Position numbers and translations under genes: made by a program. 64,000 bases of DNA from Rhodanobacter sp. MP7CTX1 (lineage in GTDB: Bacteria > Pseudomonadota > Gammaproteobacteria > Xanthomonadales > Rhodanobacteraceae), in assembly GCF_014205795.1 (NCBI RefSeq), contig NZ_JACHCN010000015.1, positions 55,316 to 119,315 of the forward strand, given 5' to 3'. Below, in pieces: positions 29,827 to 38,824 of the stretch; position 1 is the stretch's first letter; every line of letters starts with the position of its first letter. Below the pieces are notes generated by a model. The model did not search any database and was not told where the DNA came from. It was given only the letters and a program-made list of their open reading frames with translations.

Positions 29827-30351
29827 ATGCCCATGAGCCCATCGTCCCAGACCCGCCCAATCGAAATCAGTCCGATCAAAATCCGGCCGATTGAACCCCG
29901 CGACGATGCCGTCGTCGCGGCGGTCATCCGCGCCGTGATGCCCGAGTTTGGCGCCGACGGTCCCGGTTTCGCGATCCACGATGCCGAAGTGGATGGCATG
30001 AGCGCGGCCTATGCCCAACCACGCTGCGCCTACTTCGTGGTCGAACGCGACGGCGTGGTGGTTGGCGGCGGCGGCATCGCACCGCTGCAGAATGCCGAAC
30101 CGGACGTGTGCGAACTACGCAAGATGTATTTCCTGCCCGAGGCGCGTGGCATCGGCGCGGGCAAGGCGATGATGCAGCGCTGTCTCGACGCCGCCCGCGC
30201 ACTCGGTTTCAGCCGCTGCTATCTGGAAACACTCACCGGCATGGACGGGGCACAGGCGCTCTACCAGCGCAGCGGCTTCACTGCGCTGCGCGCGCCCATG
30301 GGCGGCACCGGTCACTTCAGCTGTGATCGCTTCTTCATTCGAGAACTGTGA
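29827..30351 (+). CDS. GNAT-family N-acetyltransferase
   Basis: A 174-residue protein starting at MPMSPSSQ (a second ATG lies two codons later). The acetyl-CoA site is MYFLPEARGIGAGKAMMQRC with the R/QxxGxG/A pattern. The C-terminal LYQRSGF segment is also typical of GNAT enzymes. The open frame continues far upstream into the REP element, which is not coding. The stop overlaps the next gene's possible GTG start. The substrate is unknown. Confidence 0.8.
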   Translation: MPMSPSSQTRPIEISPIKIRPIEPRDDAVVAAVIRAVMPEFGADGPGFAIHDAEVDGMSAAYAQPRCAYFVVERDGVVVGGGGIAPLQNAEPDVCELRKMYFLPEARGIGAGKAMMQRCLDAARALGFSRCYLETLTGMDGAQALYQRSGFTALRAPMGGTGHFSCDRFFIREL

Positions 30352-30962
30352 GTTACGCCATGGCCAGTCACGACCCGCGCATCGATGCCTACATCGCGAA
30401 GTCTGCGGAGTTCGCGCGACCGATCCTGGAACATCTCCGCGCCGTCGTTCACGCGGCCTGTTCCGAGGTGGAAGAGAGCCTGAAATGGAGTGCTCCGCAC
30501 TTCGGCTACAAGGGCGCGATGATGTGCTCGATGGCGGCGTTCAAGCAACACTGCAGCTTCGGCTTCTGGCTCTACGAGGACGTGGTTGGCGGCAAAGCGG
30601 AAGACGGCATGGGCCAGTTCGGCAAGCTCACCTCGATAAAGGATCTACCGTCGAAGAAGGAGCTGACCGCGTACATCAGAAAGGCTATGGCGTTGAACGT
30701 GGCGGGTGTGAAACAGCAGCGCCCGAAGGTCGCGCCAAAACCACCGCCGCAGCTACCCGAAGATTTCGCCGTACTGCTGGCACAGAAAAAACACGCATCG
30801 GCAGGCAAAACATACGACAGTTTCAGTCCCGCTGCGAAACGCGAATACGTCGATTGGATCACCGGGGCGAAGACCGACGTCACCCGCCAGAAACGCCTCG
30901 CCACCACCTTGGAATGGCTGGCAGAAGGCAAAGAACGCAACTGGAAATACATGAAATGCTGA
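30348..30962 (+). CDS. YdeI/OmpD-associated family (DUF1801-type) protein
   Basis: A 204-residue protein. A GTG start overlaps the upstream TGA (GTGA), and an ATG four codons later (MASHDPR) is the alternative. The N-terminus (ARPILEHLRAVVHAACSEVE, ESLKWSAPHF, then GFWLYEDV) is the SRPBCC/DUF1801-like fold. The C-terminus (AKRYVDWITGAKTD-like, here KREYVDWITGAKTDVTRQKR) is the YdeI extension. Its biochemical role is not established. It lies in a run of three small same-strand genes. Confidence 0.8.
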   Translation: MSYAMASHDPRIDAYIAKSAEFARPILEHLRAVVHAACSEVEESLKWSAPHFGYKGAMMCSMAAFKQHCSFGFWLYEDVVGGKAEDGMGQFGKLTSIKDLPSKKELTAYIRKAMALNVAGVKQQRPKVAPKPPPQLPEDFAVLLAQKKHASAGKTYDSFSPAAKREYVDWITGAKTDVTRQKRLATTLEWLAEGKERNWKYMKC

Positions 30963-30975
30963 AGGCTGCCTGCCC

Positions 30976-31539
30976 ATGATCCGGATAGCCCGCGACGAAG
31001 ATGCCGCTGCCATCCACACCATCTACGCGCCCTCGATCATCGATGGCGTCGCCACGTTTGAGACCGTGCTGCCGGGGGTGGCGACGATGCGCGAACGCAT
31101 TCGTGCCCGCCTGCAGCACTATCCCTGGCTGGTGTGGGACGAGGGTGGTGAGGTGCTGGCGTACGCCTATGCCGGTCGCTTCCGCGAACGCGCCGCCTAC
31201 GACTGGATCGCCGAAACCTCGATTTATGTGCGTGAGGATGCTCACCGCCGAGGCATTGCGCGTCGACTCTACGGTGTGCTGCTGGACACGATGTGTTTGC
31301 AGGGCATCAACCAGGCCGTCGGCGTGATCACGCTACCTGGCATGGTCAGCGTGGCGATGCATGAAACGATGGGGTTCACGGCCGCAGGCGTATGGCGCCA
31401 GTGCGGTTACAAGCTGGGGCAGTGGTGGGACGTGGGCGTGTGGCAGAAGCAGCTGCAGACACCAGCCGCCATACCGGAGCCGGTCATTCCATTTCCACAA
31501 CTGCAGGAATCGCCTGAGCTGCGTGACCTGCTGTCCTGA
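30976..31539 (+). CDS. GNAT acetyltransferase of the phosphinothricin/methionine sulfoximine group
   Basis: A 187-residue protein. It has the family start IRIARDEDAAAIHTIYAPSI, with FET in the GVATFETVLP position, AYAGRFRERAAYDWIAETSI, and the acetyl-CoA loop EDAHRRGIARRLY. The C-terminus GYKLGQWWDVGVWQKQL is characteristic of Pat/MddA enzymes, which acetylate glutamate analogues such as phosphinothricin or methionine sulfoximine. It lies 13 bases after the YdeI-like gene. Confidence 0.85.
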   Translation: MIRIARDEDAAAIHTIYAPSIIDGVATFETVLPGVATMRERIRARLQHYPWLVWDEGGEVLAYAYAGRFRERAAYDWIAETSIYVREDAHRRGIARRLYGVLLDTMCLQGINQAVGVITLPGMVSVAMHETMGFTAAGVWRQCGYKLGQWWDVGVWQKQLQTPAAIPEPVIPFPQLQESPELRDLLS

Positions 31540-31560
31540 CAAGTCACTCAGCAATACAAA

Positions 31561-31588
31561 GAAGCCCCGCCTGTGATGGCGGGGCTTC
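31561..31588. terminator. Bidirectional hairpin terminator between convergent genes
   Basis: GAAGCCCCGCC and GGCGGGGCTTC form an 11-bp stem with loop TGTGAT. On the minus strand TTTG follows the stem, which suits the RcnB-like gene. On the plus strand it lies 22 bases after the acetyltransferase stop codon. Confidence 0.75.
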
Positions 31589-31609
31589 TGACTAGCTCGA
31601 ACCATCTAC

Positions 31610-31954
31610 TCAATGATGCAAGAGCAGGTCCACAATAACGCCAGTACTGATCGCAACCAGCAGGAAATCGCCGTTGTCGCTTCGCACCCATCGATAGCCG
31701 CGCGGCGGTGGGCGCAGACGCTCATGGCGCCAATCGCTCACTACGTATTCGCGGCCACGATAGTCGGATGGCATGCGCCCACCCCTCCTGTACCAGCCCT
31801 CATGCTGACCACGGTCATGCATCCCGTGGTACTGATCCTGCCGCTGATCATGATCACGGTAGTCGTGGTCGTTGCCATAGTCCTGCGCCAGCAACGGAGC
31901 GCTCAACACCGCAAGGGCACCACAGATAACGAACGTTCGTAGTGCTTTCTTCAT
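31610..31954 (-). CDS. RcnB-like periplasmic protein, copy 1
   Basis: A 114-residue protein with start MKKALRTF behind AGGGGA. A signal peptide ends near LLA-QD. A short His/Asp/Gln-rich stretch (NDHDYRDHDQRQDQYHGMHD) is followed by the RcnB core: YRRGGRMPSDYR, YVVSDWRHERLRPPPRGYRW and RSDNGDFLLVAISTGVI. RcnB proteins are periplasmic and linked to nickel/cobalt homeostasis in E. coli, though most relatives are uncharacterised. The His-rich segment could bind metal. Confidence 0.85.
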   Translation of the reverse strand: MKKALRTFVICGALAVLSAPLLAQDYGNDHDYRDHDQRQDQYHGMHDRGQHEGWYRRGGRMPSDYRGREYVVSDWRHERLRPPPRGYRWVRSDNGDFLLVAISTGVIVDLLLHH

Positions 31955-32104
31955 ATCGTTCCCCTGATTGATGGCAAGGCTCTGCCAAACTGCCTTCGCT
32001 ATGGCAGTAGATCCACACACCTGTTTACGATTCAAGCCAGATCCACCACGGGCCGGTTGCGTTGAGCCGATGATCCTCACGGTGCGGGTGGTTCCGTATA
32101 CAAA

Positions 32105-32154
32105 GACGGGCCTGCGGTGGGCCCGTCACTCGCGCTCGCCGTGACGGCGAGCGC
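32105..32154 (-). terminator. Double hairpin terminator after RcnB-like copy 2
   Basis: Two adjacent stems, GCGCTCGCC/GGCGAGCGC (32132-32154) and GACGGGCC/GGCCCGTC (32105-32127), lie directly downstream of the copy 2 stop codon. The second is followed by TTTG on the minus strand. Confidence 0.7.
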
Positions 32155-32163
32155 GGCTTTGGA

Positions 32164-32508
32164 TCAATGTTGCCCGGCAATGATGCTCGCGATCACACCC
32201 GTCGTGATGGCGACCAGGATGAAATCACCGTTGTCACTGCGCACATAGTGATAGCCACGCGGCGGTTCGCGCAGGTGCTCGCTCTGCCAGTCATTCACGG
32301 CATAAGAATCGCCACGGTACTCGGTCGGCATGTGACCGCCTTTCTTGTACCAGCCTTCGCTGTGACCACGCTCGGACATGCTGCGATGGTTCTGGTCCTG
32401 ATGGCCCTGGTCCGGGTGTTCCTGACCCATGGGCTGAGCCACGACGGCGGCCGAGGAGGACATCAACAATGCACCGCAGATCAACCACGCACTCATCTGT
32501 TTCGTCAT
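32164..32508 (-). CDS. RcnB-like periplasmic protein, copy 2
   Basis: A 114-residue paralogue of the preceding downstream gene with the same length and core (YKKGGHMPTEYRG, HLREPPRGYHYVRSDNGDF, ILVAITTGVI). It starts MTKQMSAW with GGGAG upstream, and a signal peptide ends near VVA-QP. The linker QEHPDQGHQDQNHRS is again His/Gln-rich but diverged. The two genes each have their own terminator, so they are separately transcribed duplicates. Confidence 0.85.
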   Translation of the reverse strand: MTKQMSAWLICGALLMSSSAAVVAQPMGQEHPDQGHQDQNHRSMSERGHSEGWYKKGGHMPTEYRGDSYAVNDWQSEHLREPPRGYHYVRSDNGDFILVAITTGVIASIIAGQH

Positions 32509-32769
32509 AAAGCACTCCCTTGTGATGGTAGATGAAACTGAGAAAGCGGCGATTCTTCTGGAAATTCCAAAATTCCCTGTGCTGTCTGGTGCAACCACCG
32601 CTACAGAACAGGTCGGAAGCATCGCTGCCCTAGCCCCACCATCCCCGTAAGTCGTCGAAGGTCGCGTGAATGTTTCGGTGCAGGAGCTTCACATTCGGCT
32701 GCTGGACACTTCGTCCCCGGCATGCGGCTCGGCTACCATTAAGGTTTCAGGCATACAAAGAGACGTCAC

Positions 32770-33537
32770 ATGCAGCTCAATCAGGTCAAGGCGATCATCA
32801 CCGGCGGCGCCTCCGGTCTCGGCCACGCGGTGGCACAGCATTTCGTGGCTCACGGCGGCAAGGTCGCCCTGTTTGACGTCAACGACGACAAAGGCCAGGC
32901 CGCTGCGAAGGAACTTGGCGATGCGGCACGATTCTTCCGCACCGACGTCACGTCAGAGGATGGCGTAGTCGCGAACGTGGGCGCCGCACGCGACGCGTTG
33001 GGTGGCCTCAACGTGCTTGTCAACTGCGCCGGCATTCTCGGCGCCGGCCGAGTGCTCGGCAAGGAAGGCGCGATGCCGTTGGCGAATTTCGCCAGCACAG
33101 TCATGGTGAACCTGGTCGGCAGCTTCAACGTGGCCAAGGCCGCCGCCGCGCTGATGCAGGGCAACGAGGCAGGCGAGGATGGCGAGCGCGGCGTGATCAT
33201 CAACACCGCTTCGGTGGCCGCCTATGAAGGCCAGATCGGGCAGGCCGCGTACTCCGCCTCCAAAGGCGGCGTGGTCGGCATGACCTTGCCGATGGCTCGC
33301 GAACTCGCGCGCTTCGGCATCCGCGTCGTAACCATTGCCCCAGGCATCTTCTGGACACCGATGGTCGACAGCATGCCGCCGCAGGTGCAGGAATCGCTCA
33401 GTGCCTCGATCCCGTTCCCGTCGCGACTGGGGCAACCGAACGAATACGCGAACACCGTGGCGTTCATTCTGGGCAATCGCTACATCAATGGCGAGACCAT
33501 CCGCCTTGATGGCGCGGTGCGGCTGCAGCCTAAATAA
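32770..33537 (+). CDS. Short-chain dehydrogenase, 3-hydroxyacyl-CoA dehydrogenase type 2-like
   Basis: A 255-residue SDR enzyme. The NAD-binding motif is TGGASGLG (11-18), then NCAG and the catalytic Ser-Tyr-Lys in NTASVAAYEGQIGQAAYSAS followed by KGG. The PGIFWTPMV loop and the C-terminal NGETIRLDGAVRLQPK are typical of HSD17B10/2-methyl-3-hydroxybutyryl-CoA dehydrogenase relatives in isoleucine or fatty acid breakdown. That would fit the nearby leucine cluster, but the substrate is not proven. Confidence 0.85.
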   Translation: MQLNQVKAIITGGASGLGHAVAQHFVAHGGKVALFDVNDDKGQAAAKELGDAARFFRTDVTSEDGVVANVGAARDALGGLNVLVNCAGILGAGRVLGKEGAMPLANFASTVMVNLVGSFNVAKAAAALMQGNEAGEDGERGVIINTASVAAYEGQIGQAAYSASKGGVVGMTLPMARELARFGIRVVTIAPGIFWTPMVDSMPPQVQESLSASIPFPSRLGQPNEYANTVAFILGNRYINGETIRLDGAVRLQPK

Positions 33538-33657
33538 ATCAGGGACGAGGAACGCGTCGCGAGGAAACATCGTAATGCTTCGCGACTCATCCATATTCCT
33601 TTTCCGTACGCCCAGCAGGGCGCCCTCGCTACTCATCCCTAACCCCTGGCTCTTAAG

Positions 33658-34221
33658 ATGAAAGCTTCCGACGTCAAGAAAGGCAACGTGGTCGAACACG
33701 AAGGCACCGTTTATCAGGTGCGCGACATCGAGCGCAGCTCGCCCAGCGCGCGTGGCGGCAACGTCACGTTTCGCTTCACCCTGTATACGATTCCCGGCGG
33801 TCGCAAGTTCGACCTCAGCCTGCGTGCCGATGACGAGCTGCAGGAAATGGATCTGGTTCGCCGCGCGGCGAATTTCTCCTACATGGACGACGGCGCGTTC
33901 GTGTTCATGGATGCCGAGGACTATACCCAGTACCTGCTTTCGCCCGCCCTGGTCGGCGACAACGCTGGTTACATCGTCGAAGGTGTTGAAGGCTATTACG
34001 TGCAGCTGATCGACGATGCACCGGTGGGCCTGCAGGTGCCGAGCAGCGTGATACTGACCGTGATCGACACCGCGCCGGAAATGAAAGGCTCCAGCGCGAC
34101 CAAGCGCAACAAACCGGCCAAGCTCAACACCGGCATCGAAGTACAAGTCCCCGAATACATCAGCAATGACGAGAAGGTGTGGGTGAACACACTGACCGGT
34201 GAGTTCGCCGGCCGCGCCTGA
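33658..34221 (+). CDS. efpL: Elongation factor P-like protein EfpL (YeiP)
   Basis: A 187-residue three-domain EF-P paralogue that helps ribosomes through difficult sequences such as polyproline. Domain I ends in the tip loop with SPSARGGNV, where EfpL has an unmodified Arg rather than the modified Lys of EF-P. Domain III has [19 protein letters not shown]. No modification enzyme gene is adjacent. A REP pair follows immediately. Confidence 0.92.
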   Translation: MKASDVKKGNVVEHEGTVYQVRDIERSSPSARGGNVTFRFTLYTIPGGRKFDLSLRADDELQEMDLVRRAANFSYMDDGAFVFMDAEDYTQYLLSPALVGDNAGYIVEGVEGYYVQLIDDAPVGLQVPSSVILTVIDTAPEMKGSSATKRNKPAKLNTGIEVQVPEYISNDEKVWVNTLTGEFAGRA

Positions 34222-34245
34222 TCGGGCGCTGTCCTTCTCTTTTTT

Positions 34246-34315
34246 GTGGGAGCGACTTCAGTCGCGATGCTCTTGCACATGGCTCACAAAGCATCGCGAC
34301 TGAAGTCGCTCCCAC
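34246..34315. repeat. REP pair (GTGGGAGCGACTTCAGTCGCGA family)
   Basis: Perfect 25-base inverted arms at 34246-34270 and 34291-34315 are separated by 20 bases. The core is the same as in the composite repeat at 29614-29774. It is preceded by TTTTTT and lies 24 bases after efpL, so it may also affect mRNA ends. Confidence 0.9.
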
Positions 34316-34385
34316 CGTTTCAAGAACACAGATCCCATCCGCATAGTGCAGAATCAGCGAACCCCGCGATACACGTGAAACTTTG

Positions 34386-36482
34386 ATGCCATCCAGCGGT
34401 TATTCGCTACGCGCCCACGTCGTCGAAAGCCTGACCGATATCAAGCGGCCGGATGTGCCGCTGCGGGTGGTGTTGCGCAATACCGCGGCGGTGGTGCTGC
34501 CGCTGGGCATCGGATTGGCCACCGGGCATACCGAAATTGGACTGGCTATCGGCGCCGGTGCGCTGGATACGATGTTCTCCGATCAGCCGGGACCCTACCG
34601 CCAACGCATGCAGCAGTTGTTGCTGGCCTCTCTCGCGGCAGGGCTGGCCTCGCTTTGCGGCTTCCTGATCGGCGGTCAGCTGTTGCTGATACTGGCAGCC
34701 ACCGCCGCATTCGGTTTCTTTGGCGGGCTGCTGGTGGTGTTCGGTACGGATACCGCACGAGTCGGCATGACCAGCATGATCCTGCTGGTGATCACCGCAT
34801 CAACGCCGACCTCGCTAACGGGAGCACTCAGCGGCGCGGCGCTGATCTTCTCCGGCGGCCTGCTGCTCACGCTCTTTTCGCTGGCGGCGTGGCCGTGGCA
34901 ACGCTACTTGCCGGAACGCCATGCGCTGGCCACCGTCTATGCCGGCCTGGCTGTACTGGCCAGGCAGCAAACCCGCGACGATACCGACGTACCGGCACTC
35001 ACCGATGCGATGACCACGTTGCAGCAAACGCTGCTTGGACGGCATCGCGCGCACGGCCGCGCGATGGAAGCGTTTGGCGTGCTGCTGGAACTGGCCGAAC
35101 GCATCCGGCTGGAACTCACCGCGATGACCGAGCTGCACGCCAACCCATCCATCCACGCGATGTTCCGCGACGACGCCGCGCGCGTGCTGGCCGCGATTGC
35201 CGACGCACTGCAACAGGGCGAGTCGCCCGAACAGGCCGCACGCGCACTGGGAACCCTGCAGGCCAGCGAGCACGCCTTGCTTGACGGCAGCAGCAACACC
35301 GATGGCCTGAACGCACATATCCATGCCCTGTCCGGCCAGCTGGCCGCTGCCGTGCGCAACGCGGACTGGGCTGGCAGCCGCGGCGAACTACGCGCCAGCG
35401 CGGAAGAAACACGCCTGCCGAAAGCGCTGCGCAGCAGTTCCGCCAGAGCGACGCTGCGCGCGAGCCTCACACCACGTTCGGTAGCATTCCGGCACGCGGT
35501 GCGCACAGCAGTGTGTCTCAGTGCGGCGCTGTGGATCTCACGCCAGTTGAATCTACCGCACGGCTACTGGCTGCCCATGACGGCAGCGATCGTGCTGCGG
35601 CCGGACTTCGCAGCGACCTTCAATTTCGGTCTGCTGCGCGTGGTGGGCACCGTACTCGGACTGGTGCTCACGACGGTGCTGCTGCACATCACGCCCAGCG
35701 AGCCATGGACGCATCTCGCGCTGATGGCTGTGCTGTGCATGGCATTTCGCTATCTGGCTACCGCGCACTACGGCATCGCCGTGGCGGCGCTGACCGGCAC
35801 GGTGGTGATCCTGCTTTCCCTGGGCGGCGTCAGTTCCAGTGCGGCCGTGATGGATCGGGTGATCAATACCGCGCTCGGCTGCGGCATCGCATTGGTGGCC
35901 TATGTTGCATGGCCCACCTGGGAGCGCGGCCGTGCGCGCGCCGCGCTGGCCGTGATGTTGGACGCCTACGCCAACTATCTGCGTGCGCTGGCGCAACCCG
36001 ATCAGCACAACCTCCACCGCGAAATGCGCAGTGCATCGCGCACCGCACGTACCAATGCGCAGGCCTCGATCGACCGCATGCGCACCGAGCCGGCCACGCC
36101 ACCAGAGCTGCTGGCGCTGGCGCGCGCCCTTTTCGCGAACAGCAATCGCCTGGCGCGTACCGCGATGACGCTGGAAGCGTTGATCGACGATCTCTCCACG
36201 CTGCCTGCACAGACCGAAATCAACGGCTTCGTTGATGCGGCAGCGAGTGCCTTGCAGATAGTCGCCACCGCGCTGCGCGAGCAAATAGCGATCGAGGCGC
36301 TGCCCGATCTGCGCACCCGGCAACGTATCTTGGTGACGCTGATGCAGGGCGCCGAAAATCCCGCCGCCGCCGAGTTGCTGGCGCGGATCAGCGACCGTCT
36401 GGTCGACAACGTGGACACCGTGGCATACGTGGTCGGGCGTAGTCAGCTTCAGCTCGCCGGCGTTTCTGCAGTGCAGCGCTGA
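34386..36482 (+). CDS. FUSC-family inner membrane protein (aromatic acid exporter-like)
   Basis: A 698-residue protein with two blocks of hydrophobic helices (about residues 25-165 and 365-510), each followed by a long helical cytosolic segment. This is the YccS/AaeB-like FUSC layout. The PHGYWLPMTAAIVLRPDFA motif at the start of the second block is the FUSC hallmark. Two starts in a row, TTG and ATG, are present and I use the ATG. The substrate is unknown, probably small organic acids or toxic aromatics. Confidence 0.85.
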   Translation: MPSSGYSLRAHVVESLTDIKRPDVPLRVVLRNTAAVVLPLGIGLATGHTEIGLAIGAGALDTMFSDQPGPYRQRMQQLLLASLAAGLASLCGFLIGGQLLLILAATAAFGFFGGLLVVFGTDTARVGMTSMILLVITASTPTSLTGALSGAALIFSGGLLLTLFSLAAWPWQRYLPERHALATVYAGLAVLARQQTRDDTDVPALTDAMTTLQQTLLGRHRAHGRAMEAFGVLLELAERIRLELTAMTELHANPSIHAMFRDDAARVLAAIADALQQGESPEQAARALGTLQASEHALLDGSSNTDGLNAHIHALSGQLAAAVRNADWAGSRGELRASAEETRLPKALRSSSARATLRASLTPRSVAFRHAVRTAVCLSAALWISRQLNLPHGYWLPMTAAIVLRPDFAATFNFGLLRVVGTVLGLVLTTVLLHITPSEPWTHLALMAVLCMAFRYLATAHYGIAVAALTGTVVILLSLGGVSSSAAVMDRVINTALGCGIALVAYVAWPTWERGRARAALAVMLDAYANYLRALAQPDQHNLHREMRSASRTARTNAQASIDRMRTEPATPPELLALARALFANSNRLARTAMTLEALIDDLSTLPAQTEINGFVDAAASALQIVATALREQIAIEALPDLRTRQRILVTLMQGAENPAAAELLARISDRLVDNVDTVAYVVGRSQLQLAGVSAVQR

Positions 36483-36779
36483 TCAGCGAGGATCAACACG
36501 CGAATCGATGAGGTCGGCACCACGATTGGCCCGCCAACCGGGGCTGCCTGGCGACTTGACGCGCAGATGGCGGAAAGTCCAGCAGCCGTGCAAAAATCTG
36601 CGCAGCCAGTCCGACTGGCTTACCATCGTTGCATGCCCGTGATGGACAGCTGCCTGCCACTGATCGAACGATCTCGCGAACAGCATGACCGGTTTTCTTC
36701 CGGCTTTACGCAACACCCCGTGAGAGCTGCCTTTACCGTCCGGTAAATGGCGCCAACGTTATCCAGGGGAGATTTATTT
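36483..36779. other. Intergenic region without a recognised feature
   Basis: Nearly 300 bases separate the FUSC gene and the sulfotransferase gene. No terminator with a T-run, repeat or ORF with a plausible start was seen, except the AGGGGAG ribosome binding site of the downstream gene at its end. Confidence 0.5.
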
Positions 36780-37592
36780 ATGCACAACCGTATTCATTTC
36801 ATTTCGGGCCTGCCCCGCTCAGGGTCCACCTTGCTTGCTGCCCTGCTGCGGCAGAACCCGCGCTTCCATGCGGGCATGAGTGGTCCCATGGCCGGGCTGT
36901 TCAGCGCCCTGGTCGGTGCGATGGGTGGCAGCAACGAGTTTGCTGTCTTCATCGACGACGAGCAGCGCCAGCAGCTTCTGCGCGGCCTGTTCGAGAACTA
37001 CTACGCCACGTGCACCGAGGAGGTGGTGTTCGACACCAACCGCGGCTGGTGCGCGCGCCTGCCTGCGCTCAATCAACTTTTTCCCGCAGCGAAAGTCATC
37101 GCCTGCGTGCGTCATGTTCCGTGGATCGTCGACAGTATCGAGCGGCTGATCCGCAAGAATGCGTTCAGTCCCTCGGCGATCTTCAACTTCACACCGGGTG
37201 GCACCGTCTACACCCGCGCCAACGGCATCGCTGGCGCCGATGGCATGCTCGGCTACGCCTATGACGCACTGAAGGAAGCGTTCTACGGCGAGCACGCCGA
37301 CCGCCTGCTGCTGATCCAGTACGAGACCCTCACGGAGGATCCGGCCAAGGCGCTTGCCGCCATCTACGACTTCCTCGGCGAGGCGCCCTACGCGCACGAC
37401 TTCGCCAACGTCAGCTACGACGCCACCGAGTTCGATCAGAAGGCTGGCACGCCCGGCTTGCATACCGTGCGTACCGAAGTGAAAGCGATTCCCCGCAACA
37501 CCGTCTTGCCACCGGACCTGTTCCAGCGCTTCGCCAACGACGCGTTCTGGCGTGACCCCCAGCGCAATCCCGCCGGGGTGCGTATCGTCTGA
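36780..37592 (+). CDS. Sulfotransferase-family protein
   Basis: A 270-residue protein. The start at MHNRIHFISG has AGGGGAG upstream. The 5'-phosphosulfate loop is ISGLPRSGSTLLAALL (residues 8-23), and a 3'-phosphate binding segment probably lies in ACVRHVPWIVDSIERLIRKN. The region RLLLIQYETLTEDPAKALAAIY is typical of sulfotransferases acting on sugars or proteins. No partner gene for a modified product lies next to it. The acceptor is unknown. Confidence 0.85.
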   Translation: MHNRIHFISGLPRSGSTLLAALLRQNPRFHAGMSGPMAGLFSALVGAMGGSNEFAVFIDDEQRQQLLRGLFENYYATCTEEVVFDTNRGWCARLPALNQLFPAAKVIACVRHVPWIVDSIERLIRKNAFSPSAIFNFTPGGTVYTRANGIAGADGMLGYAYDALKEAFYGEHADRLLLIQYETLTEDPAKALAAIYDFLGEAPYAHDFANVSYDATEFDQKAGTPGLHTVRTEVKAIPRNTVLPPDLFQRFANDAFWRDPQRNPAGVRIV

Positions 37593-37789
37593 GCTGGCGC
37601 ACCCGACCGGTTCAACAGCCATTCGCAAGATCCTGGCAGGTATGAATTTGGCGCAGGCGTGCCGAACCAAGCGAGGGATTGCGTCAGAAAGTCCGCGCCG
37701 CAGACGCATAGAGGCATCGGTGAACCAGCCGCTACGACATTTGCCTGGTCCGACGCGACGTGGGCGCGCTGAGGTTTTACACTCCACCG

Positions 37790-38824
37790 ATGCTTAAGAT
37801 AGATACCCACGCCCATATTCTGCCCCGCGACTGGCCCAACCTGGCGACCAAGTTCGGCGACGACCGCTTTCCGGTGATGACGCATACCGAAGGGCGCCAC
37901 CGCATCTACAAGGACAGCCGGTTCTTCCGCGAGGTGTGGGACTCGGCATTCGACCCGCAGACGCGCATCGACGACTACGCCCGTTTTGGGGTGGGTGTGC
38001 AGGTGATCTCCACCGTCCCGGTCCTGTTCTCGTACTGGGCGCAGGGCTATCAGGCGCTCGAGCTGCACCGTCATCTGAATGACCACATGGCTGGCCTGTG
38101 CCGCGATTATCCGCGCCACTATGCCGGCATCGGCACGGTGCCGCTGCAGGCGCCGGAGCTGGCGATCCGCGAGCTGGAACGCTGCATCGACGAGCTCGGC
38201 CTGCAGGGCGTGCAGATCGGTTCGCATTGCAACGACTGGAACCTGGATGCGCCGGAGCTGTTCCCGTTCTTCGAGGCAGCCGCCGATCTGGGCGCCGCGG
38301 TGCTGGTGCACCCGTGGGACATGATGGGCACCCCGACGATGCCGAAGTACTGGATGCCATGGCTGGTCGGCATGCCGGCGGAGCAATCGCGCGCGGCCTG
38401 CTGCCTTGCGTTCGGCGGCGTGCTGGAGCGGCTGCCTAAGCTGCGCGTGATGCTGGCCCACGGCGGCGGCAGCTTCCCATGGACGATCGGCCGCATCGAG
38501 CACGGCTTCCGGATGCGCCCGGACCTGGTCGCTACCGACAATCCGCGCAACCCCCGCGAATACCTCAAGCGCTTCTATTTCGACTCCTGCGTGCATGATC
38601 CGCAGGCGCTGCGCTATCTGCTGGATGTGACGGGCGTCGAGCAGGTGATGCTCGGCACCGACTATCCTTTCCCGCTGGGCGAGCAAGAGCCCGGTAGCGG
38701 CATCGAGGCACTGGGATTGGGCGATGTTGAGCGCGCCCGATTGTTTCATGGCACCGCGCTGGAGTGGCTGGGCCTGCCCAGGCATCGTTTCACCCCCGAC
38801 ATCATTTCTCAGGAGTCAGTATGA
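37790..38824 (+). CDS. 2-amino-3-carboxymuconate-6-semialdehyde decarboxylase (ACMSD)
   Basis: A 344-residue metal-dependent amidohydrolase. The metal ligands are IDTHAHI near the N-terminus, His in VLVHPWDMMG and Asp in LGTDYPFPLGE; HGGGSFPW is the active-site loop. It decarboxylates ACMS in the kynurenine pathway, diverting it from quinolinate and NAD. kynU lies about 700 bases downstream, supporting the assignment. The start was set at MLKIDTHAH. The stop overlaps the next gene's ATG by 4 bases. Confidence 0.92.
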   Translation: MLKIDTHAHILPRDWPNLATKFGDDRFPVMTHTEGRHRIYKDSRFFREVWDSAFDPQTRIDDYARFGVGVQVISTVPVLFSYWAQGYQALELHRHLNDHMAGLCRDYPRHYAGIGTVPLQAPELAIRELERCIDELGLQGVQIGSHCNDWNLDAPELFPFFEAAADLGAAVLVHPWDMMGTPTMPKYWMPWLVGMPAEQSRAACCLAFGGVLERLPKLRVMLAHGGGSFPWTIGRIEHGFRMRPDLVATDNPRNPREYLKRFYFDSCVHDPQALRYLLDVTGVEQVMLGTDYPFPLGEQEPGSGIEALGLGDVERARLFHGTALEWLGLPRHRFTPDIISQESV

